64,000 nucleotides of DNA from QZKY01 sp942492925. Lineage in GTDB: Bacteria > Pseudomonadota > Gammaproteobacteria > Burkholderiales > Burkholderiaceae_D. The stretch spans positions 1,054,001 through 1,118,000 of the forward strand of contig OW818641.1 in the NCBI GenBank assembly GCA_942492925.1. The letters are read 5' to 3'. Under the pieces are notes generated by a model. The model searched no databases, had not been told where the DNA came from, and saw only the letters and a list, made by a program, of their open reading frames with translations. The position numbers and the translations under genes are program-made. This document shows, one piece after another, positions 1-7,772 of this stretch. Each line of letters starts with the position of its first letter. The stretch's first letter is position 1.

Positions 1-1363
1 AGCGGGTTTGCGCGGACTCTACCGCAACAATCGCGGCGGTGGCGGCTTCAAATCGCGCGCGATCTTCTTCCAGCAATTGTTTGGGTTCTCCCGGCAACTC
101 AAGACCTTGCAGTAATCGCGGTAAGCCAATGGACGCCGTGATCAGGGAAAGCAAAATGACGGACGTCGCCAGGAAGACGACCAGTTCACGCGCCGGGAAA
201 GGCGATCCGTCCGGCAAGAGCAGGGGCAGGGACAGAACACCCGCCAAGGTGATGGCACCCCGTACACCCGCCAGGGAGGTTGCCAATACAAGCCGCCAAT
301 GCGGGGTCTTGACGGTTTGCCCAAGCTGGCGGGCTCTGAAGAGAGTCAGGCGTAACGATACCCACACCCACCCAAAACGAAGCAGTATCAGACCCAGACT
401 GATGCCCAGTGCAAAGACGGCCAGCCACCACGGATTCAATTTTCCGGTTTGTTCCACCACTGTGATGGCGCCGCGCAAGATGCCCGGCAACTGTTCGCCG
501 AGCAAAACGAACATCACACCGTTCAATGCGAACCGCACGGTATCCCACACCGCCGCGCGCTTGATGCGCGTGGTAGCCAGTGCGCGCCCGCTCAGTTCGA
601 TATAACTCATCGTGATCCCGGCCGCGACAGCCGCGAGGATGCCGGAAGCGTGAACGTATTCGGCCAGCAGGTAGGCGCCGAATGGCAGCAACAGGCTGAT
701 CAGGATGGAAGCGCCGCTCTCCTCACCGAAATTGCGTGACAGCCATCGCTGCGCAAAGCTCACGCCGTAGGTAAGACCCACGCCCATCCCCAATCCCGCC
801 AATGAAACCCACACAAAGGTGAGCGATGCCGATGCGAGCGAAAAACTGCTGGTCATGACGGCGGTGACCGCAAAACTGAAACAGACCAGACCCGTGGCAT
901 CGTTCAGCAGCGATTCGCCTTCCAATATGTGCATGAGCCGTTTCGGGATCGGCGCGCGTTTGGCTATGGCCGTTACGGCGACAGGATCGGTCGGCGACAA
1001 AATCGCCGCTAGCGCGAAGGCCACCGCTTGCGGGATGGCGGGGATCAGCCAATGAATCAAGTACCCCACGGCGATAACCGTGAAGACCACCAATCCCAAG
1101 GCCAGTTCCAGAATGGAGGCTTTGTCGCGGAACAGTCCGTCTTTGGGAATGCGCCAGCCGTCGAGGAACAGCAGCGGCGGCAGAAAGAGCAGGAAAAAAA
1201 TCTCCGGGTTCAAGGTTACGCCGCGTTTAAACACGCCTGCGATCACGGCACCCAGCGCAATTTGAATCATAGGCAAAGGCAGCGAGAACGGCACGACACG
1301 CACAACGTAGCCGCTGGCGACGACCGCCAACAGCATTGCCAGTGCCAGTTCTATGGATTCCAT
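1..1363 (-). CDS. Na+/H+ antiporter, CPA1 family (3' end off the window)
   Basis: Inner-membrane cation/proton antiporter. The reading frame runs from ATG at 1361-1363 to the left edge without a stop, giving about 454 visible residues and lacking the C terminus. The protein is a series of hydrophobic helices. It carries the CPA1 signatures SPTDPVAVTAI near residue 122 and EGESLLNDATG near residue 146, the conserved aspartates of the ion-binding core in this family. The N terminus (MESIELALAMLLAVVASGY) is a first membrane segment. It exports Na+ (or K+) in exchange for protons; substrate and direction are inferred from the family only. No operon partner is visible on the right side, where a gene-poor stretch follows. 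Confidence 0.88.
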   Translation of the reverse strand, partial: MESIELALAMLLAVVASGYVVRVVPFSLPLPMIQIALGAVIAGVFKRGVTLNPEIFFLLFLPPLLFLDGWRIPKDGLFRDKASILELALGLVVFTVIAVGYLIHWLIPAIPQAVAFALAAILSPTDPVAVTAIAKRAPIPKRLMHILEGESLLNDATGLVCFSFAVTAVMTSSFSLASASLTFVWVSLAGLGMGVGLTYGVSFAQRWLSRNFGEESGASILISLLLPFGAYLLAEYVHASGILAAVAAGITMSYIELSGRALATTRIKRAAVWDTVRFALNGVMFVLLGEQLPGILRGAITVVEQTGKLNPWWLAVFALGISLGLILLRFGWVWVSLRLTLFRARQLGQTVKTPHWRLVLATSLAGVRGAITLAGVLSLPLLLPDGSPFPARELVVFLATSVILLSLITASIGLPRLLQGLELPGEPKQLLEEDRARFEAATAAIVAVESAQTR

Positions 1364-2162
1364 CCGTTCGTGCCTTCCCTTCCTGTTTTGGGCTCGCACA
1401 GCTTCATGCGCGGCAAGCGGCTTTCATTATATGTCCGGGTGTTCGCGCGAGGACAGCTATTTCGTGAACATCAATACCCGTCAAGTGATGCAATTTCCCG
1501 CAGGGTTTTTGCTATGGAGAGCGCTGATCCTGATTGATCAGATGGTGTAAGGCGGTCGTTCAGGTTTCAAAGACGATTGGCTGTTGCGTGATCGTCGGGT
1601 GATTAGGAGATTTTAGCAGGTAAAGATGACAGGGCTGTTTCAGAAGACGGGTTGTCGAGCGAAGCGGGCATTCAATATTATGAGCGGAAATGTCCGGTTT
1701 ATGCAGGAGAGTCAACGATGACGTAGCGATTCTAGAAGTGCAACGCCGGATTTGGTGTATAGACAGGGTTTGGTAGCGTGTAGCCGACAGCGGAGAATGT
1801 CGATTATTGGATATTGAAATGGGGTGGTACTAATCTTTGACACTTTTTAGCTAATACCGCGCCACCTAATCGAATTTTTTCTGCCGCAAAAATAGGCAAC
1901 ATGGCTTCGCGTCGCAGATGGTCCATATAGTGACCCTGCCATCTCGATATACCTAAAAATAAGCGTACCCGAGGAATGACTCCCGATTGTTGCATCTCAT
2001 ATTAGTGGGGGGAGTGCTATGCCGATTAATGTTGCTTAACTCCAACCATTCCGTTTATATTGCTACATTAGCCTCATTTTGCTGGTCATCAATGCATCTG
2101 CTGTTTGCCAAACTGATGATGCCAATCTTCAAAACGTAGACAATCTTTTTGTGGTATTCGCG
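1364..2162. other. gene-poor stretch before the restriction-modification locus
   Basis: About 800 bases with no convincing gene. Short open frames exist on both strands (for example 1804-1995 minus) but none has a recognisable product or a good ribosome binding site. A weak inverted pair GGTGG...CCACC lies near 1824-1868. No copy of the tmRNA 3' end was found here, so a matching island attachment site is not visible. The stretch is AT-richer than the antiporter gene and probably holds the left boundary of the acquired locus. Confidence 0.4.
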
Positions 2163-4505
2163 ATGGATAAGAACGAAAAGAAAGAACTGAGCGAAGCTGA
2201 CATCAAAGCCAAATTCATTACGCCTGCTATGGTCAAGGCAGGTTGGGATGAGATGACGCAGGTTCGCCGCGAAGTCGCGCTAACCCCTGGGCCAGTAATC
2301 GTGCGTGGCAACCTTTCCTCGCGCAATAGAAAGAAAATGAAATTCGCCGATTACGTCCTTCAAAAAGAGAAGGGGGTACCCGTAGCGGTGGTAGAGGCTA
2401 AGGACAACAAAGACCCCATCAGCCACGGCTTACAGCAGGCGCTGGGTTATGCGGAACTGCTCGACGTACCTTGCGCCTTCAGCTCTAATGGCGATGGTTT
2501 TGCAAGCCACAACAAGGCCGCAGCGGCAGGTGAAGACACCGAAACTGAATTTGGCATGGACGCTTTCCCGCCACCAGATGAACTGTGGCAACGCTACAAG
2601 CGATTCCGTGGCATTGAGGATGTTGATGTGCCTTTGGTGACTGAGCCCTATTTTGATGATGGTAGCGGCAAGGAGCCACGTTATTACCAAGCAGAGGCAA
2701 TCAACCGCGTCATTGAAAAGGTAGCCCAGGGCGAAAAGCGCTTGTTGCTGGTGATGGCTACGGGCACCGGCAAGACCTACACAACTTTCCAGATCATCTA
2801 CCGCTTGTGGAAGGCCAAGAAAGTCAGGCGCATCTTGTTTTTGGTGGACCGGAACATTCTGGCAGACCAAACGCTGGTCAACGATTTTAAGCCATTCGGT
2901 TCGGTCATGACCAAGATAAGAAATCGCAAGATCGACCCGTCTTATGAAGTTTACCTTGGGCTGTATCAAGCGCTTACCGGCCCGTATGAAGAAGACAAAA
3001 TCTTCAAGTCGGTCAATCGGGATTTTTTCGACCTGATCGTCATTGACGAATGTCATCGTGGCAGTGCCAATGACGATTCAGCGTGGAAAGAAATTCTCGA
3101 ATACTTCAATGGCGCTATCCAGTTGGGCATGACCGCTACGCCAAAGGAAACCAAGTACGCCTCCAACATCACCTATTTTGGCGAGCCAATCTACACCTAC
3201 TCCCTCAAGCAGGGCATTCAGGATGGGTTTTTGGCTCCCTACAAAGTGGTGCGCATCGACATCGATAAAGACGTTCAAGGATGGACGCCACCCCCCGGCA
3301 TGAAAGACGATCTCGGCAACGTGATCGAGCACCGCGAATACAACCAGGTTGATATGGATCGGGTTCTGGTGCTCAACAAGCGCACCAAGCTAGTGGCAGA
3401 GCGAGTGATGAAGCTGCTCAATGCGACAGACCCTTTCCAGAAGACCATCATCTTCTGTGAAGACATCGATCATGCCGAGCGCATGCGCAAAGCCATCGTC
3501 AATGCATCAGGTGCACTGGCCAAGGAAAACAGCAAGTACGTCATGCGCATCACCGGAGACAGTGTCGAGGGCAAGGCCGAGCTGGACAATTTCATTGATC
3601 CGGAAAGCAAATACCCCGTTATCGCTACGACGTCAGAGCTGCTGACCACGGGCGTGGATGCCAAAACTTGCAAGCTCATCGTGCTGGACAAGACCATTAA
3701 CTCCTTAACCACCTTCAAACAGATCGTGGGGCGTGGCACACGCATCGAAGAATCAAAAAACAAATACTTCTTCACCATCATGGATTTCAGGAAGGCCACT
3801 GAGCTATTCAAGGATCCGGAATTCGATGGTGAACCCGTGGTCATCTATGAGCCGGGCGGTGACGACGACCCCGTACCACCAGATCCACCTCCAGGTGAAG
3901 ATGATGACGGAGGCGAAGAGGGAGAAGGTGAAGGCGTCAAAAAGTTCCACGTCGGTGGTGTGGAAGTGCGCATCCTTGGAGAGCGTGTTGAATTCTTGGG
4001 TGAGGATGGCCAGATGGTCATCGAGAGCTACCGCGACTACAGCCGCAAGAATATCCGCCAGGAATTTGCCTCGCTGGATGAATTTTTGCAAAAGTGGAAC
4101 GGCACCAAAAAGAAGGCCGCCATCATTGAAGCGCTCGCAGAATACGGGATTGAGCTACCCAAGCTCGCTCAGGAAGTGGGCAAGGACTATGGCGACTTCG
4201 ACCTCATCTGTCACATTGCATTCGATCAGCCACCCCTTACCCGCAGTGAACGTGCCAACAACGTCAAGAAACGCAATTACTTCACGCAATATGGCGAGCA
4301 GGCCCGCGCCGTACTGGAAGCGCTGCTGGACAAGTATGCCGACGAAGGCATTATCAGCATTGAAAACAACAACGTCTTGAAGCTTGATCCCTTCAAGAAA
4401 ATGGGCACGCCAGTAGAAATCATCAATGGCGTCTTTGGTGGCAAAACAAAATACGAAGAAGCGCTGCAAGCGCTTGAAACAGAACTATTCAAACAAGCAG
4501 GTTAA
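2163..4505 (+). CDS. hsdR: type I restriction endonuclease subunit R
   Basis: Motor and nuclease subunit of a type I restriction enzyme; it translocates DNA using ATP and cuts unmodified DNA far from the recognition site. The start is placed at ATG 2163 because the product then begins with the usual family N terminus (EADIKAKFITPAMVKAGW); an in-frame TTG at 2079 would add 28 atypical residues. With this start it has 780 residues. A nuclease motif is seen as Asp63 and Glu78-x-Lys80 (VAVVEAKDNK). Walker A is MATGTGKT (198-205) and the helicase motif II is DECH (295-298). Residues near 590-620 form an acidic, proline-rich linker. The length and architecture resemble the EcoEI-like branch. hsdM follows after 17 bases. 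Confidence 0.93.
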   Translation: MDKNEKKELSEADIKAKFITPAMVKAGWDEMTQVRREVALTPGPVIVRGNLSSRNRKKMKFADYVLQKEKGVPVAVVEAKDNKDPISHGLQQALGYAELLDVPCAFSSNGDGFASHNKAAAAGEDTETEFGMDAFPPPDELWQRYKRFRGIEDVDVPLVTEPYFDDGSGKEPRYYQAEAINRVIEKVAQGEKRLLLVMATGTGKTYTTFQIIYRLWKAKKVRRILFLVDRNILADQTLVNDFKPFGSVMTKIRNRKIDPSYEVYLGLYQALTGPYEEDKIFKSVNRDFFDLIVIDECHRGSANDDSAWKEILEYFNGAIQLGMTATPKETKYASNITYFGEPIYTYSLKQGIQDGFLAPYKVVRIDIDKDVQGWTPPPGMKDDLGNVIEHREYNQVDMDRVLVLNKRTKLVAERVMKLLNATDPFQKTIIFCEDIDHAERMRKAIVNASGALAKENSKYVMRITGDSVEGKAELDNFIDPESKYPVIATTSELLTTGVDAKTCKLIVLDKTINSLTTFKQIVGRGTRIEESKNKYFFTIMDFRKATELFKDPEFDGEPVVIYEPGGDDDPVPPDPPPGEDDDGGEEGEGEGVKKFHVGGVEVRILGERVEFLGEDGQMVIESYRDYSRKNIRQEFASLDEFLQKWNGTKKKAAIIEALAEYGIELPKLAQEVGKDYGDFDLICHIAFDQPPLTRSERANNVKKRNYFTQYGEQARAVLEALLDKYADEGIISIENNNVLKLDPFKKMGTPVEIINGVFGGKTKYEEALQALETELFKQAG

Positions 4506-4522
4506 GTAACTTTGGAATCGAA

Positions 4523-6013
4523 ATGAGCAACGTCAGCGGTGTTATCAAGTCCATTCAGGACATCATGCGTAAGGATGTAGGTGTCGACGGCGATGCACAA
4601 CGCATCAGCCAATTAGTGTGGATGTTCTTCCTGAAAATCTATGACGACCGTGAAGCTGAAGTTGAGCTTCTGGAAGACAATTACAAATCCCCTTTGCCCG
4701 AGCATCTGCGTTGGCGCAACTGGGCTGCCGACTCTGAGGGCATGACAGGTGAAGAGCTGAACGATTTTGTGAACCTGCAACTCTTCAATACACTGAAGAA
4801 TAAGCTACCCGTTAGCGGCCCGGCAGGAAAGCGCGCCCTGGTGATTCGCAATGTCTTCGAAGACACCTACAACTACATGAAGTCCGGCACGTTGATGCGG
4901 CAAGTGATCAACAAGATCAGCGAGATTAACTTCAATAACACAGAAGACCGCCATACTTTCGGCGGCATCTACGAGCAGATTCTCAAAGATCTGCAAAGTG
5001 CGGGCAACGCTGGCGAGTTCTACACGCCCCGAGCCGTGACCAAATTTATCGTTGATCGTGTGGACCCAAAACTGGATGAAACAGTGCTGGATCCGGCCTG
5101 CGGCACCGGCGGCTTTCTCGCCTGCACCATCGAACACAAGCGCACCAGGTATGTAAAAAATGCAGAGGATGAAGCCGTGCTGGTCGCCAGCATTCACGGC
5201 GTAGAGAAAAAAGCCTTGCCGCACATGCTGTGCACCACCAACATGATCCTGCACGGCATTGATACCCCCACGCAAATCGAGCACGACAACATGCTCAGCC
5301 GACGTGCTTACACCGACTATGGCGATGCCGACCGCGTGAACGTCATTGTCACTAACCCGCCTTTTGGTGGCATGGAAGAAGACGGCGTTGAAAACCAGTT
5401 TCCCGCCACCTTGCGCACGCGCGAGACGGCAGATCTTTTCATGGCGCTGGTCATTCGGCTGTTAAAAAATAATGGCCGCGCTGCCGTCGTGCTTCCCGAT
5501 GGCTTCCTGTTCGGCGAAGGCATGAAAACCCGCCTGAAACAAACGCTGCTGGAGCAATGCCATCTGCACACCATCGTGCGCTTGCCTAATGGCGTGTTCA
5601 ACCCCTATACCGGCATCAAGACCAACATCCTCTTCTTCACCAAAAAGCCTGAGGCCGAATGGCCTGCTACCAAAGAAGTCTGGTTCTATGAGCATCCCTA
5701 TCCTCAAGGCGTTACCAGCTACAATAAAACGCGCCCCATGCAGTTCGAAGAATTTGCAACCGAATGCGCATGGTGGGGTGATGAAGTAGATGGCTTCAAG
5801 AGCCGTGTGGAAACTCCGCAAGCCTGGAAGCTGAGCATTGAAGAAATTGCGGCCAATAACTACAACCTCGACAGCAAGAACCCGCATGTGGACGAGCTGG
5901 TCAGCCACGATCCCGAAGCGCTTCTGGCGCAGTATCAAGCCCAGCAAAAGGATATTCAGACCCTGCGCGACCAGCTCAAGGGCATTCTTTCGGCGGCGCT
6001 GACCGGAGTGTAA
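4523..6013 (+). CDS. hsdM: type I restriction-modification methyltransferase subunit M
   Basis: N6-adenine methyltransferase subunit; with HsdS it methylates the recognition sequence and with HsdR forms the restriction complex. The protein has 496 residues with an N-terminal helical domain. The AdoMet-binding motif DPACGTGGF lies near residue 192 and the catalytic NPPF motif near residue 277 (VTNPPFGG), both intact. A C-terminal helical tail follows. The start ATG 4523 lies 17 bases after hsdR. The stop codon overlaps the hsdS start (TAATG), so translation is probably coupled. Confidence 0.95.
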   Translation: MSNVSGVIKSIQDIMRKDVGVDGDAQRISQLVWMFFLKIYDDREAEVELLEDNYKSPLPEHLRWRNWAADSEGMTGEELNDFVNLQLFNTLKNKLPVSGPAGKRALVIRNVFEDTYNYMKSGTLMRQVINKISEINFNNTEDRHTFGGIYEQILKDLQSAGNAGEFYTPRAVTKFIVDRVDPKLDETVLDPACGTGGFLACTIEHKRTRYVKNAEDEAVLVASIHGVEKKALPHMLCTTNMILHGIDTPTQIEHDNMLSRRAYTDYGDADRVNVIVTNPPFGGMEEDGVENQFPATLRTRETADLFMALVIRLLKNNGRAAVVLPDGFLFGEGMKTRLKQTLLEQCHLHTIVRLPNGVFNPYTGIKTNILFFTKKPEAEWPATKEVWFYEHPYPQGVTSYNKTRPMQFEEFATECAWWGDEVDGFKSRVETPQAWKLSIEEIAANNYNLDSKNPHVDELVSHDPEALLAQYQAQQKDIQTLRDQLKGILSAALTGV

Positions 6014-7764
6014 TGAGCATGACCAGTGTAGAAAAATTGGTTACAGACCACATCGACCTGTGGACCGCCGCCATCAAACGCAGATCCACTGCGGGCAGAG
6101 GCTCGTCCAACAAGATTGAGTTGTATGGCACCAAGAAGCTGCGTGAGCTGATTCTGGAACTGGCCGTGCGCGGTTTGCTCGTGCCACAAGACCCGAATGA
6201 CGAACCCGCAAGCGAATTGCTCAAGAAGATCGCGGCTGAAAAGGCGAAGCTGGTGAAGGAAGGCAAGATCAAGAAGGAAAATTCGCTGCCGCCGATTGCT
6301 GAGAATGAAAAACCGTTTGAGTTGCCTAAAGGATGGAAATGGACAAAGCTTATAGACATTTCTGCAAACGTTCATTACGGTTACACAGCACCTTCAAGTG
6401 AAAGCATTAAGAGCGTGCGCCTCTTGAGGATTACGGATATTCAGGATGATGCAGTTGAATGGGATAGTGTGCCAGGCTGTGAAATTGAAGCCGACAAAAT
6501 TGCGCAATATGAACTCGTTGACGATGACATTCTCATAGCTAGAACTGGTGGAACAATTGGAAAATCGTATTTAGTAAAAAACATAAATGTCTGCGCAGTC
6601 TTTGCATCTTACTTAATACGTGTCCGACATCTCAACGGTATGGATGCGGGATACAAAAAGATTTATTTAGGCAGCCAACTTTACTGGCGTCAGCTGTATG
6701 CAAAGTCGATGGGAACAGGACAGCCTAACGTAAATGGTGAGTCTCTAAAGGGCCTTGTGGTACCAATACCCCCACTAGTTGAGCAACACCGCATCGTCGC
6801 CAAAGTCGATGAGCTGATGGTGCTGTGTGACCAGCTTGAGCAACAGACCGACGCCAGCCTCAGCGCCCATCAAACGCTGGTGGAAACCTTGTTGAACGCG
6901 CTGACCAATGCCGCCGACCACGCGCAATTCGCCAGCGCATGGCAGCGCATCGCCGAGCACTTCGACACGCTGTTCGCCACCGAAGAAAGTATCGACCAAC
7001 TCAAACAGACCATCCTGCAACTGGCTGTGATGGGCAAGCTTGTGCCGCAAGATCCGAAGGACGAACCAGCGAGCGAACTGCTCAAGAAGATCGCTTCTGA
7101 GAAAGCGCGGCTAATAAAAGAGAAAATAATAAAGAACTCTCGACCGCTTGCTGCTATTTCTGACGATGAAAAGTTCATGTCGCTTCCCACTGGGTGGGCC
7201 TTTGCGAGATTAAATGACTTGGGTGACTGGGGAGCGGGTGCAACTCCTAGCCGGAATAATTCAGAGCTTTATGGCGGGAATATCCCTTGGTTTAAGTCTG
7301 GGGAGCTAATTGCAGATTACATATCTCAATCTGAGGAAACAGTAACTGAGTTGGCATTGGAAAAAGCCTCTCTTCGTTACAACAAGGTGGGGGATGTTTT
7401 GATTGCGATGTATGGCGCGACGATTGGGAAGACAGCAATCCTTTCCATCCCAGCCACTACTAATCAGGCTGTATGCGCATGCACACCATTTTCAGGCTTT
7501 GAAAATACCTATCTTCTTACGCTGCTGAAGGCATATAAGCCTCGTTTTATTGGTATGGGGGCAGGTGGCGCACAACCAAACATCTCAAGAGAAAAAATTA
7601 TTGCAACGGTCATTGCGGTACCACCTACTGCCGAACAGCACCGCATCGTTGCCAAAGTCGACGAGCTGATGGCGCTGTGCGATCAACTCAAGGCACGCCG
7701 GAGCGCGGCGCAAACCATTCAGCTCCATCTTGCCGACGCTATCGTCGAACAGGCTTTACTCTAG
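6013..7764 (+). CDS. hsdS: type I restriction-modification specificity subunit S
   Basis: DNA-recognition subunit of the type I system, 583 residues, starting one base into the hsdM stop codon. It shows two target-recognition domains in the usual pseudo-twofold layout. Each is preceded by a nearly identical segment (LVPQDPNDEPASELLKKI and LVPQDPKDEPASELLKKI) and followed by a second repeated segment (EQHRIVAKVDELM in both). These conserved regions contact HsdM, while the variable domains between them each read half of a split recognition site. The target site cannot be read from the sequence. A ribosome binding site for the next gene (AGGAGGG) immediately follows its stop codon. Confidence 0.94.
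   Translation: MSMTSVEKLVTDHIDLWTAAIKRRSTAGRGSSNKIELYGTKKLRELILELAVRGLLVPQDPNDEPASELLKKIAAEKAKLVKEGKIKKENSLPPIAENEKPFELPKGWKWTKLIDISANVHYGYTAPSSESIKSVRLLRITDIQDDAVEWDSVPGCEIEADKIAQYELVDDDILIARTGGTIGKSYLVKNINVCAVFASYLIRVRHLNGMDAGYKKIYLGSQLYWRQLYAKSMGTGQPNVNGESLKGLVVPIPPLVEQHRIVAKVDELMVLCDQLEQQTDASLSAHQTLVETLLNALTNAADHAQFASAWQRIAEHFDTLFATEESIDQLKQTILQLAVMGKLVPQDPKDEPASELLKKIASEKARLIKEKIIKNSRPLAAISDDEKFMSLPTGWAFARLNDLGDWGAGATPSRNNSELYGGNIPWFKSGELIADYISQSEETVTELALEKASLRYNKVGDVLIAMYGATIGKTAILSIPATTNQAVCACTPFSGFENTYLLTLLKAYKPRFIGMGAGGAQPNISREKIIATVIAVPPTAEQHRIVAKVDELMALCDQLKARRSAAQTIQLHLADAIVEQALL
6139..7689 (+). repeat. two pairs of internal direct repeats in hsdS
   Basis: Pair one is about 6139-6258 and 6999-7112, encoding the segment around LVPQDP. 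Pair two is 6781-6837 and 7633-7689, encoding EQHRIVAKVDELM. The copies are highly similar at DNA level and lie in the same orientation. They frame the two target-recognition domains, so recombination between copies, or with another hsdS, could exchange or drop one domain. Confidence 0.75.
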
Positions 7765-7772
7765 GAGGGACC

